Of a stretch of DNA of 64,000 nt, positions 25,204 to 37,000 are shown one piece after another. Each line of letters begins with the position of its first letter. The stretch's first letter is position 1. The translations under genes and the position numbers were made by a program. The notes below the pieces were generated by a model. That model saw nothing but the letters and a program-made list of their open reading frames with translations. It did not search any database and was not told the origin of the DNA. Origin of the DNA: DATMER01 sp031390755 (GTDB taxonomy: Bacteria > Acidobacteriota > Thermoanaerobaculia > Multivoradales > UBA5704); NCBI GenBank assembly GCA_031390755.1, contig JANMTS010000085.1:1-64000 (forward strand), given 5' to 3'.

Positions 25204-26378
25204 CCCGCCGGCGACTCTTCCCGATCCTGGCGCTCCCGATCCTGGCGCTCATAACGGTCCTCGGGCTGGCACCCTCGACGGCCCGGGCCCAGAGCTACAT
25301 CGGGTTCGGCGACAGCATCACCTTCGGCATCGGCGACGATCCCCTCCGCACCGAGAAGGGCTACACCCCGCGCCTGACCGCCCTCCTCCAGGGCGGCGGC
25401 GCCGTCAGCCAGGTCAAGAATTTCGGCATCGGCGGCGAGGCCACGCCGGAGGGGCTCGCGCGCATCGACGACGTGCTGCGCGCCAACGCCGTGACCGGCG
25501 ACGTCCTGATCTTGATGGAAGGGACGAACGACATCTCCCGCGGCTTCAGCATCGAGTCGATCCGCTTCAACCTCAACGAGATGGCGCAGCGGGCCGAGAC
25601 GCGCGGCATGACGGTGATCCATGCGACCACCATCCCCCGCCTGCCCAACGCCAAGTTCGACCCGCTCAACATCACCAACTCGCGGCTCAACCAGAACATC
25701 CGCGATACGGCCGGCCGGCGGGCACGCAAGCTCGCCGATCCCTTCGAGGTGTTCGGCAGCACCCCGAACCTGTTCACCAGCTACTACTACCAGGGCGCCG
25801 ACGACCCGGTGGGGCATCCGAACGCCGCGGGCTACGACCTGATGGCGCAGCTCTTCTTCGACGTGATCCGCGGCGTGGACCGGGTGCCTCCGGTGGCCGG
25901 CCTCGTCTCGCCCCTGAACGGCGCGACCGGAGTGGCCGCCACGGCGCCGGTGTCGGTCGAGGTCTGGGACTTCGGTCTGGGGATCGACTTGGCCGCGACC
26001 ACCCTGGCGGTGAACGGCACGGCCACGGGAGTCGCCCCCTCGGGCGACACGAAGCACGCCACCCTGACCTATCAGCCGGCGACGCCGCTCTCCAGCGTGG
26101 TCACGGTCAACCTGCGCTCGCGCGACCTCGCGGCGCCCGCGAACAGCGTGGACCGCGAGGTCTCCCGCTTCACCATCGCGGGGACCCAGATCCTGCAGGG
26201 GGACATCGATCAGGACGGCCGGGTGGACGGCAACGATCTGCTCCGATTCGCCCGCCGCTTCGGGACCCGCCGCACCGATCCGCTCTTCTCCGAGCTCGCC
26301 GACTTCAACCTCGACAACATCATCGACGGCCAGGATCTCGCCATCCTGGCCTCGAACTTCGGCAAGTCCACCTTCTAA
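25200..26378 (+). CDS. Secreted GDSL/SGNH hydrolase with Ig-like and dockerin domains
   Basis: A 392-residue exported esterase-type enzyme. The signal peptide ends near residue 30 (TARAQ). Block I GFGDSITFG holds nucleophile Ser39, block III is MEGTNDIS, and the late HPNAAGY block has the general-base His. A short Ig-like module (VSPLNGATGVAATAPV onward) follows, then a type I dockerin at the C-terminus with two calcium loops: DIDQDGRVDGNDLLRFARRFG and DFNLDNIIDGQDLAIL. Outside cellulosome bacteria such dockerins appear on many secreted proteins, with unknown cohesin partners. GTG 25200 overlaps the previous stop. It probably deacylates a glycan or lipid outside the cell. Confidence 0.87.
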   Translation: MTRRRLFPILALPILALITVLGLAPSTARAQSYIGFGDSITFGIGDDPLRTEKGYTPRLTALLQGGGAVSQVKNFGIGGEATPEGLARIDDVLRANAVTGDVLILMEGTNDISRGFSIESIRFNLNEMAQRAETRGMTVIHATTIPRLPNAKFDPLNITNSRLNQNIRDTAGRRARKLADPFEVFGSTPNLFTSYYYQGADDPVGHPNAAGYDLMAQLFFDVIRGVDRVPPVAGLVSPLNGATGVAATAPVSVEVWDFGLGIDLAATTLAVNGTATGVAPSGDTKHATLTYQPATPLSSVVTVNLRSRDLAAPANSVDREVSRFTIAGTQILQGDIDQDGRVDGNDLLRFARRFGTRRTDPLFSELADFNLDNIIDGQDLAILASNFGKSTF

Positions 26379-26433
26379 GGGCCCTATCCCGGGGCGGACC
26401 TGGTCGAAGTGCGCGCTCTCGAAGGAGAGCTCC

Positions 26434-26575
26434 TCAGGCCTGCAGGTCGTCCAGGGAGGACGCGGCGCGGAGCCGCGTTCCCAGTCTCTTGAGCTCTTCG
26501 GGCTCCCTGACGGCTTCGACTTGCCGGCGCACCGCTTCAGGCACCCCGTCCTTGCGTCTTGGTTCATTTCTGGGC
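26434..26575 (-). pseudogene. C-terminal remnant of an Rpn/DUF4351-like gene
   Basis: A minus-strand frame ending with TGA at 26434-26436 reads RRQVEAVREPEELKRLGTRL then RAASSLDDLQA. This resembles the C-terminal tail of Rpn-family nucleases or related DUF4351 proteins that end in a ...SLDEL-type helix. There is no start codon or nuclease domain upstream, so it looks like a leftover tail. The assignment is from pattern memory only. The 55 bases before it show nothing. Confidence 0.35.
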
Positions 26576-26593
26576 GCGGCGGAGCCCGACGCA

Positions 26594-26619
26594 GGGCTGA
26601 GGCAACACGCCCTCAGCCC
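26594..26619. other. 9-bp stem hairpin
   Basis: Arms GGGCTGAGG (26594-26602) and CCTCAGCCC (26611-26619) form a perfect stem with an 8-base loop. It could be a distal terminator for the GDSL gene or an end of the adjacent repeat array. Confidence 0.4.
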
Positions 26620-26724
26620 CGCCGGCTCGACAAGACAGGCCGGGGGCCTGCCGGCCCAAGGCGGACCCCCGGCAATCTAGGATTCAGATGTCAAAGAACG
26701 CTCCGGCGGCGTTGGCGGCGTCCG

Positions 26725-26970
26725 CGGCGCCTGAGCGGCTGGCGCAACCTCGTTTGCCGCTGCCGCAACCTCGTTTGCCGCGGAGCCAGCCGCGTTTGCC
26801 GCGGCGGAAATCCCGTTTGCCGCAGCCGCAACCGCGCGGGCGGGGCCGCCGTCCCGTTTGCCGCTGCGGCAAACAGGAGCGCAGCAGCGGCAAACGAGGT
26901 TTCCTGAGCCGCAATCCTGTTTGCCGCAGCGGAGAACCAGGTTGCAGCAGCGGCAAACAAGACGGCGCGG
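26725..26970. repeat. GTTTGCCGC array, changing orientation midway
   Basis: Degenerate 20-25 bp units built from GTTTGCCGC plus GC-rich spacers and GCAA run from about 26750. From about 26870 the complement (GCGGCAAAC) appears as well, so the array is partly inverted on itself. Six frames give Ala/Arg/Gln-rich repeat peptides and no believable protein. Similar in style, not in sequence, to the arrays at 13180-13850. Confidence 0.75.
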
Positions 26971-26989
26971 GCGGAAAGCCACCCTAGAG

Positions 26990-27570
26990 GCGCCGCGTTT
27001 CCCGCGAACGGATGGCACGATATCTAACCTGCGGAGAAAGTCAAGGGGTCAAAATGTCTATATTCTGTACTTTTTGGTCCCGAGAAATCGCGGAAACCGC
27101 CTTGACAGCCTCTTCGACCTGTCGGATGATGCGCCTCGCTGCCTGGGATGGCAGCCCGCGCGTGGGCTCCCTCCCTTTTGATGACGGGCTCAGCTAGAGC
27201 ACACGCGCACCGTTCATTGACAAATAGCGGCCGCACAAATCTTCATCACCGAAAATGCAGGCGTAAGCTACTTATTTTCAGTGACTTGCCTAGTCAGCGA
27301 GGAATGAGGCCGGAGGACTGCGTAACCCCAGCGTAACCCTGGCGGAGGTACTTCTAGCGCCTCTTTTACGCCCTCTGGGACAGCAAGGGGGAACGATTCT
27401 CGGGAAAGGGCTCTGCGGAGGTGGGATTCTACTACGAACGCAATGGCGGCGGGTGATTCGCGGAGGCTGTGCTTCTAATGCGAGGCGGCGGCTTCGGCGG
27501 GCCGAGGCCGGCATTGGGGCCGCGGGCAAGTCTGCTTGCCCCACCCGCCCTGGGCGGGCCTGATTGGCGG
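26990..27570. other. Gene-poor stretch of lower GC
   Basis: About 580 bases at visibly lower GC than the neighbours, with stops in all frames and no supportable gene. It holds a direct repeat GCGTAACCC (near 27320 and 27331), a TTGACA-17-GATGAT promoter-like pair (27102-27130), and AT-rich patches near 27050 and 27260. Adjacent to a broken excisionase-type HTH gene, it may be the scar of a lost mobile element. Confidence 0.5.
27102..27130 (+). promoter_or_regulatory. Sigma70-like promoter candidate in the gene-poor stretch
   Basis: A perfect TTGACA (27102-27107) is followed after exactly 17 bases by GATGAT (four of six consensus positions). No plus-strand gene follows for more than 30 kb, so it may be a relic or serve an unrecognised RNA. 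Confidence 0.25.
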
Positions 27571-27852
27571 CTACGCGGCGGGGCCGGGGTCGGCGGTGCT
27601 TTTGCGCGGGCGGTGGTTGAGGTAGTCGTTGATGTCGCGCAGGCGGTAGACGACACGGGCGCCGCACTTGATGAAGCGGGGGCCCAACGCCTTTGTAGCG
27701 CCAGACTTCCATAGTGCCCGGCTTGACGCCGAGAATCTTCGCGGTGGTGGCGGGTCGAAGACAGGGTCGACCTTGAAAGCGTCAGGCTGGTTCACGGTGA
27801 CCTCCGGAGCAGGCGCGCGCAGGGTGGTGGTGTCGTCGGTGGGGTCCTCCAT
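27571..27852 (-). pseudogene. Excisionase/AlpA-type HTH gene with two compensating frameshifts
   Basis: From ATG 27852 the frame reads normally to VDPVFDP. The MerR/AlpA-like helix-turn-helix then appears in another frame: TTAKILGVKPGTMEVWRYKGVG. The original frame resumes as RFIKCGARVVYRLRDINDYLNH to the stop at 27571. One base appears missing near 27748-27754, and one extra base lies in the G-run at 27678-27682. The two changes cancel, so a single open frame exists but its recognition helix is scrambled. Repaired, it would be a roughly 93-residue DNA-binding protein of the kind that accompanies integrases. Either real decay or uncorrected indels. Confidence 0.72.
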
Positions 27853-28084
27853 GGCTACTCGGAAACGCGGGGAGCCCGCTTCTCCTGTCTGGGCAATTCC
27901 GTGGAGTCGGGCCGCGTCTAGGCCTACGTGTGGGGTCTCCGCAGCCGCGTCCGGACTTGCGTGCGGTCTGCGTGGCGGCTTTGCGCGGCCGATCTGCGGC
28001 CCCCCCCTCCGCCCCTTTCGGATCAACTCTCTCGCGGCTGAAGGATTTTGGGAGCGGAACGAAACTTGCGGTTCCCAGTGCCGC
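27853..28084. other. Intergenic region upstream of the broken HTH gene
   Basis: 232 bases between the HTH remnant and the stop of the giant gene. I see a GC-rich stretch with CGGCC/GGCCG words near 27985-28010 and no gene, clear terminator or promoter. Confidence 0.4.
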
Positions 28085-31000
28085 CTATCCCCCGCACTTC
28101 GCAAGTCCCAGGAAGCGGGCCGTGATGCGGTTCTCGCTTGGCAGACGGTAGTCGAGGATGCGGATGCGGGCGAAGCCGACAACGTGGTAGCTCGTGTTCG
28201 CCCCTTGGCCGGTCGCGACATCCCAGACCGGGACGACGATGTCGCGTGTCTTCAGCGTGTCCAGCGCGTTGCGCACCCCGGACGCGTTGGACACGCCTGG
28301 ACGGCCCTGGACCCAGTCTCCGACCGAAACCACATGGTCGCCCGGGTTGTTCGGATTGGTGTACGCGCTGCTGTTGCCCGGCGGCGTCAGGCTGTCGATC
28401 AGGGAGGGCGCGCTGTTGGCTCCCGTCCAGGTGAGCCAGCCGAAGTTGCCGGACTGGCTCCCGTTGAAGACATCCGGCAGGGTCGATCCCGGCTGAGCAC
28501 CCTGGACTGTCGTGGCCGAGAGCGCGATCGGGTAGAGCTCGCAAGCGCCAACAGTGAAGTGCACCGTCCGCGACGAGCTGTTGCCGCAGGTGTCGGTGGC
28601 CGTCACCGTCAGCGTAAAGCTGCCCAGCGTGGAGACGGGAGTCCCGCTGATGAACGGCTGCCCATTGAGGGTGGCCGTCACCGAGGAGAGATGGAGGTCG
28701 GTCGCGTTGAACGCCGGGGTGACCACCTCGTTGCGGAGGTCGCCTTCGGACACACCCGTGATCGTGATGACCGGGGGCGCCTTGTCGATGTTCCAGGTCC
28801 GCGTCGCAGCCGCCGTGTTCCCAGCTGCGTCGGTGGCTGTCACCTGGAGGGTGTAGCTCCCTTCGGCAGTCACGGCCGTGCCGCTCGTGAACGGCGCGCC
28901 GTTGAGCCTGACCGTGACGGTTGCCGGATGCAGGTCGGTGACCTGGATCTGCGGTGTGACGTTCGCCTTCACGCAGCCTGCCGGCACACCCGTGATCGTG
29001 ATGGCAGGTGGCGCCTTGTCGATCGTGAACTTCACCGTCTGCGGCGAGCTGTTGCCGCAGCGGTCGGTGGCCGTCACCACGAGCGTGTAGTCGCCCTCGG
29101 CGCTCACTACGGTTCCGCTTGTGAACGGCACTCCGTTCAGCGTCGCCGAAACGGCGTTCAGGTGCGCATCCGCAGCCGAGAACACCGGCGTCACATTCAC
29201 GTTGACAATCGCGCCGTCGGAGACTCCCGCGATGCTGATCACCGGATCGGTCTTATCGACCGTGAACGTCCGGATCTCCACCGCCGAGTTGCCGGCCCGG
29301 TCGAGGGCCTCAATGCGTAGCGTGAAATCGCCTTCGGAGCTGACGACCGTGCCGCTCGTGAACGGCGCGTTGTTGAGGGTGGCAGCGACCACGTTCGGGT
29401 GGATATCCGTCACGGAGAAGATGGGCGTCACGTCGACGTTGACACACTGGCCGTTGGGAACCCCCGTGATCGTGATGGTCGGTGGCGTCTTGTCGATCGT
29501 GAAGCGCACCGTCTGCGACGAGCTGTTGCCGCAGTTGTCGGTTGCTGTGACGACGAGCGTGTAGTTGCCTTCGGCGCTCACAACCGTGCTGCTTGTGAAA
29601 GGCTGTCCATTCAGAGTTGCTGTTACAGTGCTCAGATGCGTGTCCGCGGCCGAGAAGACCGGTGCCACATCCGTGTTACCAATCGAGTTGTCGGTCGCTC
29701 CTGAGATGGCGATCACAGGAGCGGTCCTGTCGATCATGAACGTCCGGGTTTCCGACGACGTGTTGCCTGCCCGGTCGCCAGCCTGGACCTGGAGCGCATA
29801 GTCGCCTTCGGCCGTGACCGTCGCGCCACTCGTGAACGGCTGGCCGTTCAGCGTCGCGGTCAGGGTATCCAAGCGGAGATCCGCCGCCGTAAAGACCGGC
29901 GTCACGCTCTCATTCACGCAGCCTGCCGGCACGCCCGTGATCCCAATGGCCGGCGGCGTCTTGTCGATCGCGAATCGGACCGTCTGCGCCGAGCTGTTGC
30001 CGCAATCGTCCGTCGCCGTGACCGACAGCGCGTAATCACCTTCGGCGGTAACCACCGTGCCGCTCGTGAACGGCTGGCCATTCAGAGTCGCGGTCACCCC
30101 GGCGATCGTGCTCAGGTGTACGTCCGTGGCCGAGAAGACCGGCGTCACATCCGTGTTGACGAGGGCGCCGTCTGTCGCCCCGGTAAGGGTGATCGCGGGA
30201 TTGGTCTTGTCGATCGTAAACGTCCGCGTATCCATGGACGAGTTGCCTGCCGCGTCCGTCGCCGTCACGCGCAGCGTGTAGTCGCCCTCGGCCGTGACCG
30301 TCGTGCCGCTCGTGAACGGCTGGCCGTTCAGAGTCGCGGTCAGGGATTGGGCGCCGGTGGCCGTGAACACAGGCGTGACATCCTCGTTCCAGCACACTTC
30401 CGGCACGCCCGTGATCGAGATGCCCTGCGGCGTCTTGTCGATCGTGAAGAGCACCGTCCGCGAGGAGCTGTTGCCGCAGGTGTCCGTGGCCGTGACCACC
30501 AGCCGGTAATCTCCCTCGGCCGTGATCGTCGCGCCGCTTGTGAACGGGGCACCGTTCAGGGTGGCGGTCACCAGGCTCAGGTGCGCGTCCGTGGCCGTGA
30601 ATGTCGGCATCAGGTCCGTATTGACGACGGCGCCATCCGTGACCCCGGTGAGGGTGATCGCGGGATCGGTTTTGTCGATCGTGAACGTCCGCGTCTCCGT
30701 AGACAGGTTGCCCGTCTGGTCGGCCGCCTCGATCCGCAACGTGTGGTCGCCCTGGGCAGTGACCGCTGTGCCGCTCGTGAACGGCTGACCGTCCAGGGTC
30801 GCGGTCACAGTATCCAGATGGAGATCCGTGGCCGAGAAGACCGGCGTCACATCGACGTTCAGGCACCCTTCCGGCACGCCGGTGATCGCGATGAAGGGCG
30901 GCGTCTTGTCGATCCTGAAACGCACCGTCTGCGACGAGCTGTTGCCGCAGGTGTCCGTGGCCGTGACGATCAAGACATAACTACCCTCGGCACCCACGGC

Positions 31001-34000
31001 TCTCCCGCTCGTGAACGGCGTGCCATTCAGGGTCGCGATGACTGTGCTCAGATTCGTGTCCGTGGCCGTGAAGACCGGCGTCATGTCGGTGTTGACGATG
31101 GCGCCGTCTATCGCCCCGGTGAGGGTGATCGCGGGAGCGGTCTTGTCGATCGTGAACGTCCGCGTCTCCGACGACGAATTGCCCGCTCGATCGGAAGCCT
31201 GAATCTGGAGCGTGTAGTCACCTTCGGCCGTCACCACCGTGCCGCTCGTGAACGGCTGGCCATTCAGCGTCGCAGCCACCCTCTCCAGGTAGGCATCCGT
31301 CACAGAGAAGACCGGCGTCACGTCCTCGTTTCCGCAGCTTTCGGACACACCCGTGATCGTAATCACCGGAGGTGTCGTGTCGATCGTGAATCGCATCGTC
31401 TGCGACGAGCTGTTGCCGCAGGCGTCGGTCGCCGTCACCACAAGCGTGTAGTCACCTTCAGTGGTGATCGTTGCCCCGCTCGTGAAGGGCTGATCGTTGA
31501 GCGTCGCCGCCACCGTCCCGAGATGCTGATCGGTCGCCGAGAACGCAAGCGTCACCGCCGTGCTGACGATCGCACCGTCGAGCGCGCCTTCGATCGTGAT
31601 CGCCGGCGGCGTCTTGTCGATCGTGAAGCGGCGCTCCTGCCGTGCCATATTGCCCGCGACGTCGATCGACACGGCCACAAGGGTGTAGTCGCCCTCAGCG
31701 GTGACCGGTGTGCCGCTCTGGAACGGCACGCTGTTGAGCGTGATCTCCACGCCGGCGAGGTGGATGTCCTGGACGGTGACGACCGGCGTCACGTCGGCGT
31801 TGCCACAGGCGCCGTCCACCACGCCCGCGATCTCCAGCTTGGGCGGCGTCTTGTCGATCGCGAAGGTGAGCGTGCGCTCGCTGCTGTTGCCGCAGGTGTC
31901 GGCGGCTTCGATTCGCAGCGTGTGCTCGCCTTCGGCGCTCACCGCCGTTCCGCTCGTGAACGGCGCACCGTCCAGGGTGACCGTGACCAAACCGAGGTGG
32001 CTATCGATCACGTCGATCACGGGCGTGACGTCGCTGCTTACGATCTGACCTTCGGGCACACCGGTGACCGTGATCCCCGGCGGCACGGTGTCGATCGTCC
32101 AGGACAGGGTCCGAGCGCTGGAGTTGCCGCAGGTGTCGGCAGCCTCGATGGCCAGCGTGTAGTCGCCATCCGCGCTTACTTCCGTGCCGCTGGTGAAGAC
32201 CTCTCCGTTGAGGCTGGCCGACACCACGCCCAGGTGTCTGTCGGTCGCCTGGAAGACCGGGGTCACCGGGATGTTCACGCACTGGTTGGCCGGAACGCCT
32301 GTCACCGCGATCACCGGGAGCGTCTTGTCGATCGTGAAGGTCACGGTCTCGGTGCCGGTGTTCCCGGCGTCGTCGGTCGCCGTGGCGACCAGGGTGTAGT
32401 CCCCGTCGGCGATCACGGGAGTACCACTCTCGAAAGGCTGGCCGTTGAGCGTCGCAGTCTGCGCGGCAACGTGCTCGCCCGAGACCGAGATCACCGGCGT
32501 CACGTCCTGGTTTCTGCACTCGCCTTCCGTCACACCGGTAATCAGAATGGTCGGCGGTTGATCATCTGTCTGCTTTACATTGATCGTCACCGTGGCGCTG
32601 TCGGTGCCGCCACCCCCCTCGATACCGTCCGTGATCGTGTACACGAAGACGTCGACGCCGACGAATCCCGGGGCGGGGGTGTATGTCTGCGTGCCGTCGG
32701 GATTCAGCGTCAGGCTGCCGCCGAAGGGCTGCGGCGGCGAGAGGAAGGTAAGAGTGTCTCCGTCCACGTCGCTGTCGTTGGCCAGCAGGCTCAAGACGAG
32801 CGGCACGTCGCGGTCAGTCTCCCCGAGGTCGCTGTTCGCCACGGGCGGATCGTTGACCGGGGTCACGGTGACGGTGACCGTGGCCGTGTCGGAGCCGCCG
32901 GTGCCATCGCTCACGGTATAGGTGAAGGTGTCGATGCCGTGGAAGTTCGGGCCGGGCGTGTACACCACCCGGCCAGTGTCTCCGGGGGTGACCACGGTCA
33001 CGGTGCCGTGCGCGGGCTGCGTCAGCTCCGCAAGGTTCAGTGGATCGCCATCGGCGTCGGAGTCGTTGGCGAAGAGGTCGATCTCGACGGCCGTGTCCTC
33101 CTGCGTAGTGGCATCGTCATCCCCGGCCTCGGGCGCGTTGCGCAGGCTGTCCACGTCGGTGGCCGCGTTGTTGTCCGACGTCGGATCGGGGCCGCCCGTG
33201 CCGTCGTCGGCCACCATCGCCCGATTGGTGATGGCGGTCACGCCCGCCGGCAGCGGCCGGTTGATCCGCACGGTCAGGGTCCGGGTGACGCTCGCGCCGC
33301 TCGCCAGGGAGAACGCCGGCCAGGTGACGGTACCTGCGGATTGGGTGCCGCCATCGCCGGCACTGATGAAGGTTGTGTTCTGCGGTAGTTGGTCGGTCAG
33401 GGTGACGCCGGTGGCGTCGCGGGTGCCGACGTTGGTCACGGTCAGGGTGTAGGTGATCGTCTGGCCAGGCACGGCGCTCGGCCGGCCGTCGTCCTTGGCC
33501 AGGGCTAGGTCCGGGACGGTGGGCACCTCGAACGTGTGCGAGTGGCGGTTGTTCGCTTCGTCGCACTCGCTCACCTTGCCGCGGCCGGCGCCGGGATCGG
33601 CAACCACGAAGACGGTATACGTGCCGGGGGCCGGGGTGCGCCAGACGAAGGTGACGTCCTCGAATTCACCGGGCTCGAGCCGGCGGGTCGTGGCCACGGT
33701 GCCGAGGAGCGTGCCGCCGGCCGCGGGATCGCCGTTGTAGAAGGCCACGACCGCGCTGGCCGGCGCAAAGATCTTGCCGCCGTTGCCGATGCGGGCGGTG
33801 ACCGGCACCTCGACGCCGGGGTTGGCGAGGTCCACGACGATGCGCGAGGCCGTCAGGTCAGGCGCGGCCAGGGCGCCGCCCTCGGTGCGCAGGTTGAGGC
33901 GGTAGGTGTTGTGGGCCAGCCAGCTCGGCTCCTCCTGGCGCGGGACCGAGCCGTCGTCGTTCACGTTGGTGACGTGGTACGTGTGCTGGTTCCACAGCTT

Positions 34001-37000
34001 GCGCGTCGGTACCCAGGAGTCGGAGGCATCGCCGATGACGAAGATACCGGTCTGCGGACCGATGTAGTAGTTGTTGGCCACCGCCACGATCTCGGCATTG
34101 CCGTCGGCGTCCACATCCGCCACGACAGGGAGCTCATAGGTCGTCGCCGAGCTCTTGGCGAGCTGGTACAGGACCGTGCCGTCGCTGCCGCGGTAGATGC
34201 GCAGGAATCGCTCGTCTCCGTAGACAACCTCGGCACGGCCGTCGCCCTCGAAATCGAAGACCGACGAACCCGTGACGTTTGAGCTGTTGTCCTGGATCAC
34301 GGCCTGCCACTTGACCGTGCCGTTGGTCTCGAAGACCACGTAGCGGCTCGAGCCGGCAACGCCGATCTCCGGCTGGCCGTCGCCGTCCACGTCGGCGACC
34401 GTCGGCGCGCCGCCAAGGCCCCCGCCGGGGAGGGAGATGGGACCCCAGACCGTCGTGCCGTCGTGCTGGAGCAGGTACACGCGGCTGTTGGTCACCAGGA
34501 CGATTTCCGGGAACGGATCGGCGTCAAAGTTGCCAACGGCGTTGAAGCCGTCTCCGAGGTCCGACCGGCGCCACAGGACGGTGCCGTCAGAACGGTATGC
34601 CGTGTTGCCGGCCACGACTTCCGGGTTTCCGGAGAGATCGAGGTCCGCCACCAGCGACAGCGGACCCCAGGTATTGTTGTTGTCGCCCCGGCCGAACGTG
34701 CCGGCCCAGCGGCGGGTGCCGTCCTGGTTCAGGACCGTGGCCCCGACGATGATCTCCGGCGTGCCATCGCGGTCGAGGTCGGCCAGGGCAGGTCCGCCCA
34801 GGTTGACGCCGCCAGGGATCACGGCGCTGCGCCACTTGAACGTGCCATCGTGCTCGAAGGCGAGGAGCCGGTCTCCGGAGTCGGCCTCGGCGACGATCTC
34901 GGGCCGGCCGTCGAGATCGACGTCCCCGACCGCGATGCTGCCGCCGGCGCGCACGTCGAAGGTGGAATCCGTGACCGTGAAGAGCTCGGCGCCGGTCCGG
35001 CCGTCGACGGCCCGCAGGTGGCCGTCGGTGCTCCAGTTGCTCCCCTGGAACGTAGTGAAGACCACCTCGGGGACGCCGTCGCCGGTGAGATCGATCACCG
35101 CCGGCGTCATCATTACCTGGTTCGAGCCCGACAGCGTCGTGCTACCCGACCACTGCCACTCGACCTGCGGCGAGAAGCTCCCCGCCGGCGGCCGGAAGTC
35201 GCAGGCGGCACCGGTCTGGTTGAGGTTGTTGTCCTCGGACAGCTCGGGGATGACGCCCTCGCTGTCCACGAAGGCCCAGATCAGGTCGTCGCGGAAGCGG
35301 ACCTCGCCCGCGACCGGGACGGGCAGGGTCGCGAGGGCGCCCGCCGCGAGGCCGTCCGTGAAGTCTGCCTGGCCGAGCACGCGGTCGGTCCCGGCGGTGA
35401 GCCGGCCGTCGCGGTCGAGATCCACGAACACGGTCACGCGGAACGGCTCGGTGACGCCCGTGTTGCCCTGGTTCTTCAGCCCGATCCCGAGGCTGCCCGC
35501 GATCGTCAGGGCCTGTAAGCCGGTCGTCGCCGTGCTGCGGTCGATCGACGGGATGATCAGGTCGGGCAGCGGCGACACCTCCACCACCTGGGTGTTGTTG
35601 GACCGGTCGCACTCCTCCACTGGCCCTCTTCCCTGACTGGTGCCGTCGTCGTTGGTTACCAGGTGGAGCTGATGGGTGCCCGGCGGCGGCGAGGTCCAGA
35701 CGAAGCGCACGTCCTGGTGTTGGCCCGGGACCAGGGCGAAAAGGCTGGCGAAGGTGGAGATCCGCGTGCCGCCGGCCGCCGGATCGCCGTCGTAGAGCGA
35801 CACCGGCGTGCCGGCCGGAGACACCGCATCGCCGCCGTTGCCGATGCGGACGGTCAGCTCGATGGCATCCGCGAAATGGACCTTGCGGACGAAGGAGGCA
35901 GTCAGGTCCGGCAGGCCGGAGCGGGTCTCGACCGTGATGTCGTAGACGATGGGCGTCTCGCCCGCCGGGGACGGCAGCAGGATCACCTCCACCTGGAGGT
36001 AGCGGCCGTCGGGCACGCCGATCTCGATCCCCTTCTCGACATCGACGAAGGTGGATGCGGCGAGGGCTCCCACCGACTCGGCGCTATGGGCGCGCACAGT
36101 GACGCTGGACCCCGGCGGCTCGTAGGAGCTCCACCGCACCCGGCCCCACTTCGTGCCGGCCTGGCCGCCGTCGTGGTTGACCGTCCATCGGCCCTGGGGC
36201 GCGGTCTTGCCGAGGCTTACGGCACCGGTCATGTCGCTGTAGTTGTAGGGGTTCGCGTTGGCCCCCAGCGAGACGGTCAGATCGACCTTGTTGGTCGCGG
36301 GATCGATCCGCATCACGTTGTCGGAGCCGTAGTTGGTCACCCAGACCTTGCCCGCGGCGTCGACAGAGACGCCGGTGGGCGTGGAGCCGACGGCGACCGT
36401 GGCCAACAGGTCGCCGTCATTGCTCAGCCGCGTCACCGTCGCGGAGCCGGAGTTGGCGATCCAGGCGTTGTCGTCGGCGGTGAACGCGACGCCGCGGGAA
36501 CTGCCGCCGCCAGTCGGGAAGACGTCGAGGATCGTGCCGTCCGGCGCCATCTTGGTGACCGTGCCGTCTTCCCATTGAGCGTTCCAGATGTTGCCCTGGC
36601 TGTCGAGGCCGAGGCCGTAGGAGTTGGACACCGGCAGGCATGCGAGCTCGCCGGTCCTGGGGTCGTACCGCATCAGAGGGCGAGCCGACCACAGCACGCC
36701 ATGGCGATCGATCAGGCCGCCATAGCCGCCGCAGGGAGGTGCGATCGAATCCAGGATGGCGCCGGTCTTGCCGTCGAGCAGGTCGTGTTTCCGATTGTCG
36801 AGGCCACCGACCCACAGGTCGTTTTCCGGCGTCACGGCGACGGTGCGCGTGCCGGTGCCGTTGACGCGCACGTAGTGGAGGATGCACTCGTCGGCCGCGG
36901 TGGAGACCCCGCCATTGTCGTCAGCGCCGCCGGTGTTCGGCCACGGCCGCAGGTCGCCCAGGCCGTTGGAGGTGTCGATGACGCCGTTGCCGTTGCGGTC

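Noticed and set aside
24852..26567. 571-codon minus frame over the GDSL gene
   Set aside because: Shadow; only its first codons overlap the separate nuclease-tail remnant, which is in another frame.
26725..26970. CRISPR array
   Set aside because: Units are degenerate, unequal and partly inverted, without constant repeats, unique spacers or cas genes.
28085..32600. Integrated phage tail-fibre locus
   Set aside because: The repeats are DUF11/CARDB/Ig-like exoprotein domains with a signal peptide, and there are no phage structural or lysis genes.
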